A DNA stretch of 64,000 nt, taken from Lachnospiraceae bacterium UBA7086 (GTDB lineage Bacteria > Bacillota > Clostridia > Lachnospirales > Lachnospiraceae). The DNA lies in NCBI GenBank assembly GCA_002492525.1, contig DKZA01000050.1, forward strand, positions 20,401-84,400, given 5' to 3'. A program made the position numbers and the translations under genes. This document shows positions 26,163 to 35,398 of the stretch, in pieces (positions within the stretch are counted from its first letter, which is position 1; every line of letters starts with the position of its first letter). The notes beneath the pieces were generated by a model that did no database searches, was not told where the DNA came from, and was given only the letters and a program-made list of their open reading frames with translations.

Positions 26163-26648
26163 TTATTTATCCGGCGTTGCCTCTATCATGGTACTGGTAT
26201 CAGAAACCATCATATTGGGATTGTCTATGGTTCCGCTGGTATTTCCCTCCAAAATATTGGTGGGTTTTGCAATCTCCATGCTCATAACAGTCTCCATACC
26301 GCCTACACGGATGGTGGTCATCATAATCTTGGAACCATCCGGCTTTACGATAATTTCCGTGTCCGTTTTCTTCTCGTCAGAGTCTCCTTCTTTTGATTTC
26401 TCCTTCTGCCTGGCAGAATCTGCCTGCTTTTGCATATTTTCTTCTTCCCCCTCCTGTTCTTTACGAGAGCATCTGGCCTTATTCGCCTCATAAATATCCT
26501 GAACACTGGTATTTTGTATGGTTTCTCGAGGATTTGTCTGCTCCCACGTATCGCTCTTTGGCAGATAAGAATCTGTCGTCAATTTATGGTTTTTAATTGT
26601 TGTTGTGTTGTTTTGATTGTAGTGATATCCGATTCCGCTTATACTCAT
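26163..26648 (-). CDS. MSISGI-leader protein of unknown function (161 aa)
   Basis: This is the first gene of the five-gene unit, with GAGGAG ahead of the ATG at 26648. The leader MSISGIGYHY matches the MSVNGI leaders of the last two genes. The middle (residues 55-100) is very charged and low-complexity, rich in Lys, Glu, Gln and Asp. The last 60 residues (IIVKPDGSKIMMTTIRVGGMETVMSMEIAKP is the core, positions 98-128) form a probable beta-rich domain. It has no signal peptide or membrane segment. Role unknown. Confidence 0.7.
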   Translation of the reverse strand: MSISGIGYHYNQNNTTTIKNHKLTTDSYLPKSDTWEQTNPRETIQNTSVQDIYEANKARCSRKEQEGEEENMQKQADSARQKEKSKEGDSDEKKTDTEIIVKPDGSKIMMTTIRVGGMETVMSMEIAKPTNILEGNTSGTIDNPNMMVSDTSTMIEATPDK

Positions 26649-26726
26649 CTTGATGGCTCCTCTCTATGTACAGATTTTTACATCTATTGATAATACGAAT
26701 CACGCCTCAAAAAAGTTTCATTGCAG

Positions 26727-26774
26727 AAAAGATTATGGGCCGGCAAAACATAATGTTTCGCCGGCCCATCTTTT
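26727..26774. terminator. strong bidirectional-looking terminator after the Rpn-type gene
   Basis: TGGGCCGGC and GCCGGCCCA pair perfectly, the stem continues inward through AAACA/TGTTT and outward through AGAAAAGAT/ATCTTTTCT with a two-base bulge. The outer arms give T-rich exits on both strands. Confidence 0.8.
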
Positions 26775-27644
26775 CTACAAATTTTCCTGCTCTCTAAACT
26801 GCTCCACGGATTCTGCCTTTGCTGCTGATAAAAGCCATTTTTTCAAGACTTCATCCTCTCTTTGTGCCTTTACCCTCTGTATGAGATCCTGCGGAAGATT
26901 TTCGTTTCCATTGACAGCTTGCAGTAAATGTAAAATATCTTCTGCTTTGCCTTCTGCTTTACCTTCATTCCACACATATTCATCTTCGTCCCAGCGATCT
27001 CTCTTTGCCTTCCAGTAATCATCATGCATCCATCTTAATGTCCGTATCAGCCCCATCTGCTTTACCACCTCTACTGCTTCCCGCATACCCTCATTCTTTA
27101 CTGCAATCATATCCATTTCCTCCTGACTCGTAACATGAAACAATCGAATCCAGTCATCTACCGCATTGCCTCGTAATGACTTACCCAGTTCAATAATATG
27201 TATTTCCCACAAATCTGTCAGTTCTTTTCCTGCTTCATTACGCAGAAGGTAAATATTATGATACTCTTCTGTATCAGGAAGAAGTTCAAAGTCCACAAGA
27301 CTGATGCTGATACATCGACGTAGCTTTTTGTATCTTTCTCCAATCATTAAGTCATCTGTATACATCCTTGCCAGATAATATAACTTTCTCTGTATATAGT
27401 GTTCCTGCCTGTACACCTGCATCTCAATATCAATCTTAGTATCGTCGTTCAACACTAATACAATATCCATGATGCCCTGTTTCTGTCTCCTGAACGTCTT
27501 GCGCAGAAAGGGATTTGCCATCCGTACCGACTTAATCAGTTCCATAGGAATTCCTAGCACATCGCTCAAAAACTGCTTCCTGACTTTTTCATGGGCAAAC
27601 AATTCTTTGAAAACAAAGTCTGCCTTTAAAGAGAATTTTTCCAT
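26775..27644 (-). CDS. Rpn-family PD-(D/E)XK nuclease / putative transposase
   Basis: The 289-residue protein opens MEKFSLKADFVFKELFAHEK, the typical lead of the Rpn/PDDEXK_2 family, and has the nuclease core GIMDIVLVLNDDTKIDIEMQ with Asp and the E-x-Q catalytic pair near residues 70-90. Rpn proteins cut DNA, promote recombination and often carry variable C-terminal repeats; here the tail holds EGKAEGKAED. Such genes multiply within genomes, but no terminal inverted repeats or target duplications were seen. AGGAGG precedes the ATG at 27644, which is preferred to the upstream open frame. Standing alone, it may act in defence or genome change. Confidence 0.88.
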   Translation of the reverse strand: MEKFSLKADFVFKELFAHEKVRKQFLSDVLGIPMELIKSVRMANPFLRKTFRRQKQGIMDIVLVLNDDTKIDIEMQVYRQEHYIQRKLYYLARMYTDDLMIGERYKKLRRCISISLVDFELLPDTEEYHNIYLLRNEAGKELTDLWEIHIIELGKSLRGNAVDDWIRLFHVTSQEEMDMIAVKNEGMREAVEVVKQMGLIRTLRWMHDDYWKAKRDRWDEDEYVWNEGKAEGKAEDILHLLQAVNGNENLPQDLIQRVKAQREDEVLKKWLLSAAKAESVEQFREQENL

Positions 27645-27693
27645 GGTTCCTCCTGTTCCACAGGAGAAAATGCCATGCATCCCAGAATCTCCT

Positions 27694-27725
27694 GCTTTTA
27701 AATGTAATTGGTTTGATTTAAAAGC
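27694..27725 (-). promoter_or_regulatory. inverted repeat in the leader of the Rpn-type gene
   Basis: GCTTTTAAAT and ATTTAAAAGC pair perfectly around 12 bases, 50 bases ahead of the ribosome site. It could be an operator or a leader hairpin. Confidence 0.35.
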
Positions 27726-27833
27726 ATAGATTTTCTGAATGTTAGAATATTTGATTTGACATATTATTATTATCTAGAAATTGTTATGCTTTGGTAGCTA
27801 TTATAGTAGGAAATCTCCCCGTTGTCAAGACAG

Positions 27834-28952
27834 TCAGCCCCCAAATTCCCTGATTCTGTGCACTGCTTCCCGGGCTTCCTGTGGTGTGCCAAACAACCTG
27901 GCGGATGCTTCCAAAGCAATATCCGTAATATCAGCATTTTGCAGGTAAAACTCTACTTCAGGGGCAGAGAATGTATCGGTTTCTCCATTTTGAAATGCAA
28001 TCACCAGATCATTCAGTTTTCGGAAATGCTCCATCAGGGCCCCAAACTCCTGTATCCGGTCGATGGTACTGCTGCCATAAGCCTCTTTTTCCAACTCGCA
28101 CACTGCAATTACCTGCATGGAAAGCTTTAACTCTCCCGTAATGTCAGAGGCTTCCATCAGAACATCCGGACGTCTCTTAAGACATGCCAGAATATACTCC
28201 TTCGCCCCGGCAATATCCTTCTTTGCAAAGAAATCAGCAAGACAATCCTTCATCTCTGCCGTTTCCCTCTTTTCGTCCGTCATGCCAACTTTGCACTCAT
28301 ATACCTTCAATCCTTTGACCTGCACCCACACATAGAGAAGAAATTCTGAGATAAAGCCGTAAACCCGTTTGTGATAATCGTCATAGCCCGAAGCATCAAT
28401 CTTCTCTTCCGCTTTCTCAAAAATAGAAAACAGCCACTGACAGTACTCGTCATAAAGGGGCTTCGCCGAGACCATCATATTGCCAAAATACGTGCCTTTG
28501 CTATGTACCAGACGCTCAAACGCCTGATAATAGTCTGGATACATTATCTGCAGCACTTCGCCGACAGCATCCAGATCCCTGATATTATAATCGCTTGCGT
28601 ATCCCTCATAATACGTATAGTTAAGCTTCAATCTCTTAGATGTAATGATATCATATTCGGACAGTATTCTCTCATATTCAGCCCCAGTCAGAATCCGTCC
28701 TTCTTCCGTACAGAAATATCTGCGATAATGGCAGATTCCCACATAATCGGAAGTTTGGATATTCTTCCAGACCCAGTAAACACCGGTCAATTCACCGTAA
28801 TAACAATTCTTTTCCGAAATACTGACACCCGTGTCATCTCCTATATAGCCCAAATCCCGGCCCACAGCCCGCCCCACCTGCAAAGGCACATAAATGGGAT
28901 CCCCGGGTGTGGGAAATTTTTTGTGGGTCATGGTAAACACCGTTACACTCAT
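27834..28952 (-). CDS. DUF4422-type glycosyltransferase-like protein
   Basis: The 372-residue protein has the DUF4422 pattern in its first 250 residues: MTHKKFPTP, YVPLQVGRA, SEKNCYYGELTGVYWVWKN, VGICHYRRYF and YFGNMMVS. DUF4422 proteins are often encoded in capsule and exopolysaccharide clusters and are thought to transfer sugars. The last 120 residues are helical and not part of that domain. The frame opens with GTG three codons earlier, but the ATG at 28952 has AGGAG eight bases upstream. It begins five bases after the MATE gene stop, so the two are co-transcribed. No other polysaccharide genes are near. Confidence 0.8.
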   Translation of the reverse strand: MSVTVFTMTHKKFPTPGDPIYVPLQVGRAVGRDLGYIGDDTGVSISEKNCYYGELTGVYWVWKNIQTSDYVGICHYRRYFCTEEGRILTGAEYERILSEYDIITSKRLKLNYTYYEGYASDYNIRDLDAVGEVLQIMYPDYYQAFERLVHSKGTYFGNMMVSAKPLYDEYCQWLFSIFEKAEEKIDASGYDDYHKRVYGFISEFLLYVWVQVKGLKVYECKVGMTDEKRETAEMKDCLADFFAKKDIAGAKEYILACLKRRPDVLMEASDITGELKLSMQVIAVCELEKEAYGSSTIDRIQEFGALMEHFRKLNDLVIAFQNGETDTFSAPEVEFYLQNADITDIALEASARLFGTPQEAREAVHRIREFGG

Positions 28953-28957
28953 AGCTG

Positions 28958-30307
28958 TCACTCCTTCTGTCTGTCTAAAATGCCTGCCATTACCTTACGC
29001 ACATAGAAGAACGCCGGAATCAGGAAAATATCTGCAAATATCCAGGCTAAAGGATTTGCAAAGCGTACCGCACTGAATCCAAAATAAGGCACCAGCAAAA
29101 ACCCTGCAAGCCCTCTGGCCAGCATCTCAAAGGCTCCGGCAAAAACAGCCAGCTTGCTAAAGCCCATACCTTGAATCAAAAATCTCACAATATTCACCAG
29201 TGCAAGCGGGAAGTAAAACAGGGCATTTGTTGTCACAAAGGCATACGCATTTTCCAAAATTCCCGTCTCTCCCGCATCCAGGAATAAAAGCAACATCTGT
29301 CTGCCAAACACATAAATAATTCCCACTGCCAGCACAGAATAGATCAGCCCCAAAAGACAGCATGATTTAAGCCCTTTATCGACACGATTCAAATCGCCTG
29401 CACCCACATTCTGTCCTCCGTATGTAGCCATAGTGGAACCCATGGCATCAAAGGGACACACCACAAGCATACTCAGCTTGCTGCCTGCCGTAACCGCCGC
29501 CACCGCGTCGGAACCAATTCCATTCACCGCACTCTGTAAAATCACACTGCCGATTGCTGTGATAGAATACTGCAGTCCCATGGGAATCCCCATATTGCAT
29601 AATTTCAGGACACAGTCATGATCCCACTTGCGCTCTTCCCTGGACAGTTTCAGGATAGGAAATTTTTTCCACATAAAAAGAAGACAGCAGAAACCTGCGA
29701 TGGCCTGGGACACCACTGTCGCAACAGCCGCGCCTGCTACCCCCATCTGAAAAGTAACGATACACAGCAGATCCAGAAAAATATTTAAGATTGCTGCCAT
29801 AACCAGAAAAATTACCGGTGTCCTGCTGTCTCCCAAAGAACGAAGAATCGCCGCCGTCATATTATAGAGAAACACCACCGGAATCCCCAGGAAAATAATA
29901 ATTATGTAGTCGTAAGACCCATCAATAATATTCTCCGGTGTCCGCATCATCTGCAGAATAGGCCGGCAGAGAAGAGAGACCGCAATCGTTGTCACCACGG
30001 CAAAAAGCACCGACAGCCACACACTGTTGGCCACATATTTGCGCAGGTTTACCTCATGAGCCGCGCCAAACTCCTGGGCAATGGGAATGGCAAAACCACT
30101 GCAAACGCCCATGCAAAATCCGATAATCAAGAAGTTCACAGAACCAGTGGCGCCCACAGCCGCCAGTGCATCTACCCCCAGGTAATGACCGACGATAATC
30201 GTATCCACCATGCTGTAGAACTGCTGAAACAACAAGCCGAATAAAAGCGGCACGGCAAACCCTAAGATCAGCTTCATAGGACTGCCTTTGGTCATATCCT
30301 TTTCCAT
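28958..30307 (-). CDS. MATE-family multidrug/cation antiporter (first of three)
   Basis: A 449-residue inner-membrane protein with 12 predicted membrane segments in two related halves. The N-terminal block LILGFAVPLLFGLLFQQFYSMVDTIIVG and FCMGVCSGFAIPIAQEFGA are typical MATE motifs. These proteins exchange sodium or protons for drugs or metabolites; the substrate is unknown. GGGAGG precedes the ATG. It is co-transcribed with the DUF4422 gene. It is closer in sequence to the pump at 41454-42821 (both have FQQ-Y-VDT-IVG) than to the one at 34022-35398. Confidence 0.92.
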   Translation of the reverse strand: MEKDMTKGSPMKLILGFAVPLLFGLLFQQFYSMVDTIIVGHYLGVDALAAVGATGSVNFLIIGFCMGVCSGFAIPIAQEFGAAHEVNLRKYVANSVWLSVLFAVVTTIAVSLLCRPILQMMRTPENIIDGSYDYIIIIFLGIPVVFLYNMTAAILRSLGDSRTPVIFLVMAAILNIFLDLLCIVTFQMGVAGAAVATVVSQAIAGFCCLLFMWKKFPILKLSREERKWDHDCVLKLCNMGIPMGLQYSITAIGSVILQSAVNGIGSDAVAAVTAGSKLSMLVVCPFDAMGSTMATYGGQNVGAGDLNRVDKGLKSCCLLGLIYSVLAVGIIYVFGRQMLLLFLDAGETGILENAYAFVTTNALFYFPLALVNIVRFLIQGMGFSKLAVFAGAFEMLARGLAGFLLVPYFGFSAVRFANPLAWIFADIFLIPAFFYVRKVMAGILDRQKE

Positions 30308-30452
30308 AATTTTCCTCCCCGTGAGAAATACATTCTAAATTCTCGTAATACTCAACATAGCACATTCAATTTCAGTCTGCAATCATTATTTTACTCATTT
30401 TTAAAAGTATTTTTCTCTGTGTCGATGGAATGAAAAAAGAAGTAGAATCATC

Positions 30453-30491
30453 AAAAAAACGCGGACAACAATCCATGGAGATGTGTCCGCG
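30453..30491 (-). terminator. terminator of the flavodiiron protein gene
   Basis: CGCGGACA and TGTCCGCG pair around a 16-base loop; seven T follow on the minus strand. The hairpin is about 30 bases past the stop at 30520. Confidence 0.85.
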
Positions 30492-30519
30492 TCACATATA
30501 TATTTGTTATGCCGTTTTG

Positions 30520-31683
30520 TTATGCCATCAGCGCCTCAGCCAACGCCCGAAGCTGTGCCTCAGACTCTGCATTTAAAGTAGATTTCACTGTCACCGTCGG
30601 TTCTAAGACCGTAATCTCCTTCATGCCGGCAAGAGCCTCTTTCATAATCTTGCCCGCCATCGGCGCCCAGCTTCCGTTTTCAATCAGCCCAACCGTACGC
30701 TTCTGGTAATTCTTGGATTTCAGGCGTGCAAGCAGACTCTCCATACAAGGGAACAGACCCGCATCATAAGTCACGGATGCGAGTACAATCCTGTCATAAC
30801 GGAACGCATCCTCGATTACTTCCGCCATATCATCTCTGGCCAGGTCAGACACCACTACCTTAGGCGCCCCCATCTCGCAAAGCATCTCTGCCAGTTTCTT
30901 TGCCACCACTCCGGTATTGCCATGCACGGAAGCAAAGGCTATCAGGATACCCTGATCTTCCGGCGTATAGCTGCTCCAGGTATTGTATTTATCAAGATAA
31001 AAGCCTATATTTTCTGTCAAAACAGGACCATGCAGAGGACAAATCATCTGAATATCCAGAGCAGCGGCCTTCTTAAGCAACCCCTGTACCTGCATACCGT
31101 ATTTACCCACGATATTAAAGTAGTATCTTCTCGCCTCGCAAGTCCAGTCCTCCTGGGTATCCAACGCACCAAACTTACCGAATCCGTCTGCGGAAAAGAG
31201 TACCTTTTCGCTCTTTTCATAAGTTACCATGACCTCCGGCCAGTGTACCATGGGCGCCATAATAAAGGTCAGTATGTGACTTCCCAGACTGAGTTCGTCT
31301 CCCTCTTTGACTACCACGCATCTGTCGGACATATCCTTTGCAAAAAACTGCGGCAGCATACTCTGTGCCTTCGCAGACAGTACAAGCTGTGTTTGGGGAT
31401 ATTTCTCTGCAAAAGCAGCAATATTGCCTGCATGATCCGGCTCCAGATGGCTTACCACCAGATAATCCGGCAGCCTGCCTGCAAGCGCCTCCTCCAGATT
31501 GCCAAACCATCCTTCTGTTCCTCTCTCGTCTACGCTGTCCATAACCGCAATTTTATCGTCCAATATAATATACGAATTATAAGACACGCCGTTTGGAACA
31601 ACATACTGACTCTCAAACAAGTCTATGGTCTTATCATTTACACCAATATATTTAATCGTATCCGTAACTTTGACCTTTTCCAT
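30520..31683 (-). CDS. flavodiiron protein (FprA-family A-type flavoprotein)
   Basis: This enzyme reduces oxygen to water, or nitric oxide to nitrous oxide, protecting anaerobes. The 387-residue product has an N-terminal metallo-beta-lactamase-like domain with the diiron ligands in SHLEPDHAGN, MVHWPE, SADGFG and PLHGPVL, then a flavodoxin domain from about residue 245 (IAFASVHGNTGVVAKKLAE) that binds FMN. There is no C-terminal rubredoxin or reductase domain, so electrons must come from separate rubredoxin or ferredoxin. GGAGGAG precedes the ATG. It is a single-gene unit bounded by terminators. Confidence 0.95.
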   Translation of the reverse strand: MEKVKVTDTIKYIGVNDKTIDLFESQYVVPNGVSYNSYIILDDKIAVMDSVDERGTEGWFGNLEEALAGRLPDYLVVSHLEPDHAGNIAAFAEKYPQTQLVLSAKAQSMLPQFFAKDMSDRCVVVKEGDELSLGSHILTFIMAPMVHWPEVMVTYEKSEKVLFSADGFGKFGALDTQEDWTCEARRYYFNIVGKYGMQVQGLLKKAAALDIQMICPLHGPVLTENIGFYLDKYNTWSSYTPEDQGILIAFASVHGNTGVVAKKLAEMLCEMGAPKVVVSDLARDDMAEVIEDAFRYDRIVLASVTYDAGLFPCMESLLARLKSKNYQKRTVGLIENGSWAPMAGKIMKEALAGMKEITVLEPTVTVKSTLNAESEAQLRALAEALMA

Positions 31684-31712
31684 GATTCTCCTCCTTTTTC
31701 TTAATTCTCGTC

Positions 31713-31751
31713 ACAAAACCCATGCAGTACCTGTAACAACCGCATGGGTTT
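31713..31751 (-). terminator. terminator of the purine permease gene
   Basis: AAACCCATGC and GCATGGGTTT pair perfectly around a 16-base loop, followed by TTTT on the minus strand. A second palindrome, CTTATAAAC/GTTTATAAG, overlaps the end of the permease gene. Confidence 0.7.
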
Positions 31752-31826
31752 CATTTCTCTTAAGCAGTTCTATGATTCTAAGACTACCAATCTTTTGCAA
31801 ACTGCGTCTCTTATAAACAGAGCCGT

Positions 31827-33185
31827 TTATAAGAATATATATTTGCAGACAAACAATACTGCCAGTATATACATCAGCGGTGTAATCTTCTTTGACTTGC
31901 CACATACCAGATTGATTACCACATAAGAGATAACACCGACAGCAATACCCTCAGAAATACTGTACATCAAAGGCATAGCCAACAGGCACAGATAAGCAGG
32001 AATCGCTTCTGTCATATCATTGAAATCAATCTGTGTCACTGCCGTGATCATCAGGAATCCGACAAACAACAGCGCGGGAGCCGTAGCGAATCCCGGAATC
32101 GTCGTAAAGATCGGCGCCAGGAATACGGATACTAAGAACAACAGACCCGTCACCACAGAAGCAAGGCCTGTCCGGCCGCCTTCTGCCACACCGGCAGAAC
32201 TTTCCACGAAGGTAGTGGTAGTGGAAGTACCAAGCACCGCGCCGGCACTGGTAGCCACAGCGTCTGCCAAAAGCGCCTGTTTGATGCGGGGCAGCTTTCC
32301 TTCTCTGTCCAGCATATTCGCTTTGTTGGCACAGCCAATCAGCGTTCCCAGTGTATCAAAGATATCTACAAACAGGAAAGCAAATACAATAACCGCAAAA
32401 TCAAGAACTTTTACAGAAGAAAAATCAGCCGTAAAGCACTTACCAAAGGTCAGACCGATTGCTCCCAGACTGAAACTGCTCCAGGATGGAATCAGGGAAT
32501 AGTAACCGGCATCAGGTGTTACGGTATAAAGCCCTGTCAGCTGACAGAGAATACCCAGAATCCAGGTAGCAAAAATACCGATCAGGATAGAGCCTTTCAC
32601 TCCCTTAATATGTAAGATAGCGATAATAAAAGTACCGATCACTGCCAACAGGGCGCAGATACCAGCCGTATGGAAGTCAGCCGTAAAATCCACCACTGTC
32701 ACCAGTGTAGAATCAGAGTTGACAATCAGTCCGGCGTTCTGGAAACCAATGAAAGCCACAAACAGACCAATACCTACGGAAACACCTCTTTTCAACTGCA
32801 TGGGAATCGCATTAAAGATTGCCTCACGCACATTCGTCACAGAAAGAACAATAAAGATCAAACCTTCCACGAAGACTGCTAACAACGCAATCTGCCAGGA
32901 ATATCCCATGGAGCCGCATACCGTATAAGCAAAATAAGCATTAAGGCCAAGTCCCGGTGCCAGCGCAAAGGGATAATTTGCAAGCAGCGCCATCGCAAGT
33001 GTACCAATAAACGAAGCAAGCGCTGTCGCCATCAGGATTGCCTGACTGTCCATGCCCGATGCGGACAGGATAGACGGGTTAACTGCCAAAATGTATGCCA
33101 TTGTCATAAACGTTGTGACACCGGCAACCACTTCGGTCTTGATGTTGGTATTGTTCTCTTTGAGTTTAAACCATTTTTCTAACAT
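31827..33185 (-). CDS. NCS2-family purine permease (AzgA/PbuG type)
   Basis: A 452-residue membrane protein with about 13 membrane segments. Family marks include EVVAGVTTFMTMAYILAVNP near the N-terminus, LAPGLGLNAYFAYTV, and FLFVDIFDTLGTLIG in the middle, followed by GTSTTTTFVESSAGVAEGGRTGL. This is the guanine/hypoxanthine/adenine branch rather than the uracil or xanthine branch. It imports purine bases by proton symport. A GTG and an ATG are adjacent; the ATG at 33185 has AAGGAG seven bases upstream. It starts 26 bases after apt, forming a salvage operon. Confidence 0.93.
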   Translation of the reverse strand: MLEKWFKLKENNTNIKTEVVAGVTTFMTMAYILAVNPSILSASGMDSQAILMATALASFIGTLAMALLANYPFALAPGLGLNAYFAYTVCGSMGYSWQIALLAVFVEGLIFIVLSVTNVREAIFNAIPMQLKRGVSVGIGLFVAFIGFQNAGLIVNSDSTLVTVVDFTADFHTAGICALLAVIGTFIIAILHIKGVKGSILIGIFATWILGILCQLTGLYTVTPDAGYYSLIPSWSSFSLGAIGLTFGKCFTADFSSVKVLDFAVIVFAFLFVDIFDTLGTLIGCANKANMLDREGKLPRIKQALLADAVATSAGAVLGTSTTTTFVESSAGVAEGGRTGLASVVTGLLFLVSVFLAPIFTTIPGFATAPALLFVGFLMITAVTQIDFNDMTEAIPAYLCLLAMPLMYSISEGIAVGVISYVVINLVCGKSKKITPLMYILAVLFVCKYIFL

Positions 33186-33211
33186 CACATTTCTCCTTTT
33201 CTCATAAGGTT

Positions 33212-33736
33212 TTATTTGCCTTCATAGATGATGACACTGTCTACGTCGTAGTTTTTCAGGCGTTCCCTGCCTTTTAATCCGGCCAGTTCCATCAGGAAAA
33301 TTACCTTGACCACTTCTCCGCCCAGTTCTTCAATCATCTGAATGCTCGCTTCAATTGTACCTCCCGTGGCAATCAGATCATCCACGACCACCACTTTCTG
33401 CCCCGGTTTGATAGAATCCCGGTGCATCTCCACTACTGCACTGCCGTACTCCAAATCATATTCCTTGGAAATCGTCTCCAACGGAAGCTTACCCTTTTTC
33501 CGCACCGGCACAAACGCTTTGTGCAGGGAATAAGCAATCGGTACCCCGAAGATGAAGCCCCTTGACTCCGTCCCCACAATGACATCAAAGTCAATGCCCT
33601 CAAGCATCTTCTTCATCGAATCAATCGCCAGTGCCAGTCCGTCCGCATCCTGAAGCACACTGGTCACATCCCGGAAAATAATACCCTTCTCCGGAAAATC
33701 AGGAATACTGCGCACATATTCTTCCATCTTTTTCAT
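33212..33736 (-). CDS. apt: adenine phosphoribosyltransferase
   Basis: This enzyme joins adenine and PRPP to give AMP, salvaging purines. The 174-residue product has the usual length with IRSIPDFPEKGI-like lead (YVRSIPDFPEKGIIFRDVT), GTESRGFIFG and the PRPP-binding loop VVVVDDLIATGGT. All are intact. GGAGGAAAACAA precedes the ATG at 33736. It heads a two-gene unit with the NCS2 purine permease, so uptake and phosphoribosylation of the base are coupled. Confidence 0.96.
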   Translation of the reverse strand: MKKMEEYVRSIPDFPEKGIIFRDVTSVLQDADGLALAIDSMKKMLEGIDFDVIVGTESRGFIFGVPIAYSLHKAFVPVRKKGKLPLETISKEYDLEYGSAVVEMHRDSIKPGQKVVVVDDLIATGGTIEASIQMIEELGGEVVKVIFLMELAGLKGRERLKNYDVDSVIIYEGK

Positions 33737-33875
33737 TTGTTTTCCTCCACCCCGCTGTCGGAAAATTTTTCATATCATTCCGTATATTGCCTCAAAATTT
33801 TCCAACATTATTAACACCTCTTCTACTATAACACATCTTCTGGTAAAATAACAATCATAAGAAACACAAAACCGA

Positions 33876-33904
33876 TTGACAATCCCTTCTGATTGTATTA
33901 AGAT
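33876..33904 (+). promoter_or_regulatory. promoter of the second MATE gene
   Basis: TTGACA, a 17-base spacer and TAAGAT lie about 120 bases ahead of the gene. The -35 box is perfect; the -10 box matches 4 of 6. Confidence 0.65.
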
Positions 33905-33942
33905 GTCAGCACGTTGGCAAAAAACTATAAACAACGAGGAAA

Positions 33943-33966
33943 TCCGACCGGAACAACACGGTCGGA
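33943..33966 (+). promoter_or_regulatory. leader hairpin ahead of the second MATE gene
   Basis: TCCGACC and GGTCGGA pair perfectly around GGAACAACAC in the long leader. No T-run follows. It may regulate the pump gene at the RNA level, but no riboswitch class was matched. Confidence 0.45.
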
Positions 33967-34021
33967 CAGGCTATATTACAACAATTATAAATATTATTGA
34001 AACAGGAGATACATAACCGCC

Positions 34022-35398
34022 ATGAAACGCAATACTGCCACACAAGATAACTTTTATCCCCAGATTATTAAATTAGTAATTCCCATTGTTGTCCAGAATC
34101 TCTTAAGCGCCGCTGTAAGCTCTGCCGATGTGGTCATGTTAAACGAGGTGGGCCAGTCTTCCATCTCCGCGGTATCGTTGGCCGCCAACTACGCCAGCAT
34201 CCTTTTTATGATCTACTATGGTCTCGGTACAGGTGCTTCTATGCTGAGTGCCCAATACTGGGGCAAAAAAGAACATCAGGCCATCCGCGTGATCGAAGGT
34301 ATCGCGCTTCGTTTCTCTATCATCATTTCCCTGTGCTTTTCCGGGTTTGCCCTGTTTGCGCCCGAACTGATGATGAAACTCTTCACCAATGATGCCGAAC
34401 TGATTGCCATTGGCGCGGATTACCTGCGGGTAATGTCCGTAACTTATCTTTGCTGGGGTATTGTGGAAATCTACCTGTCAATCCTTAGAAGCATCGGGCA
34501 GGTGACTGTCTCCATGGTTTTAAATGTAATGACGTTCAGCCTGAATATCTTTTTAAATGCGGTATTCATTTTCGGGCTGTTCGGCGCGCCTAAATTAGGA
34601 GCCACCGGTGTTGCCATTGCCACCGCTGCCTCCCGTGTCATCGAACTTATAGGATGTATTGTCGTTTCTGTATGCAATAAGGAAATCAAACTGAATCCTG
34701 CTTATATGTTTATCCGGAATAAAATGTTATTCAAAGACTTTGTGCGGCTATCCCTGCCTGCCCTCGGAAACGACCTGGCCTGGAGCGTGGCCTTTTCCAT
34801 GTATTCCGTCATTCTGGGACACCTGGGTTCCGATGCCGTAGCCGCCAATTCCTTTGTGGTGGTCGTGCGCAATTTCGGTACTGTACTATGCTTCGGTACT
34901 GCCAGTGCAGGCGGTATCCTCTTAGGAAACGTGATGGGAGCGGGAGATATGGAACATGCCAAAACTTACGCCTCCAAGCTGATGAAACTTACTATCATCA
35001 CCGGCGCCATCGGCGGTGCCATGGTGTTAGCCGTCACTCCTTTTGTATTATACTTTGCTGATTTAAGCGATACCGCCATGCGCTATCTAAAATATATGCT
35101 TCTCATCAACACCTACTATATCATGGGATCCGCAGTCAACACCACCCTGATCGCCGGTGTGTTCCGGGCGGGCGGCGACAGCCGTTTCGGGCTGATCTGC
35201 GATACCATAGATATGTGGTGCTACGCTGTACCGCTTGGCTTTCTTGCCGCCTTTGTCTTTAAACTGCCGGTAATGGCAGTATATTTCCTGCTGTGCACTG
35301 ACGAGTTTGTCAAATGGCCCTGGGTCATCAAGCATTACCGCAGCGGAAAATGGCTGAAGAATATTACGAGAGAGGGGCTGTTTGAGGAGGAATCGTGA
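34022..35398 (+). CDS. MATE-family antiporter (second of three)
   Basis: A 458-residue membrane protein with 12 predicted membrane segments. It opens with IIKLVIPIVVQNLLSAAVSSADVVMLNEVGQ and contains YYGLGTGASMLSAQYWGKKE, the NorM/DinF-like pattern, setting it apart from the other two MATE proteins of the window. It would export drugs or metabolites by cation antiport. The 120-base leader with a hairpin suggests added control. GGAGATACATAACCGCC precedes the ATG. Its last 35 bases overlap the convergent NERD gene. Confidence 0.92.
   Translation: MKRNTATQDNFYPQIIKLVIPIVVQNLLSAAVSSADVVMLNEVGQSSISAVSLAANYASILFMIYYGLGTGASMLSAQYWGKKEHQAIRVIEGIALRFSIIISLCFSGFALFAPELMMKLFTNDAELIAIGADYLRVMSVTYLCWGIVEIYLSILRSIGQVTVSMVLNVMTFSLNIFLNAVFIFGLFGAPKLGATGVAIATAASRVIELIGCIVVSVCNKEIKLNPAYMFIRNKMLFKDFVRLSLPALGNDLAWSVAFSMYSVILGHLGSDAVAANSFVVVVRNFGTVLCFGTASAGGILLGNVMGAGDMEHAKTYASKLMKLTIITGAIGGAMVLAVTPFVLYFADLSDTAMRYLKYMLLINTYYIMGSAVNTTLIAGVFRAGGDSRFGLICDTIDMWCYAVPLGFLAAFVFKLPVMAVYFLLCTDEFVKWPWVIKHYRSGKWLKNITREGLFEEES

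Noticed and set aside
26775..27644. Rpn-type gene as part of an intact insertion sequence
   Set aside because: No terminal inverted repeats or target duplication were seen around it.
33943..33966. Guanidine or other efflux-linked riboswitch ahead of the MATE gene
   Set aside because: Only one simple hairpin is visible; the conserved core of the known guanidine classes was not found.
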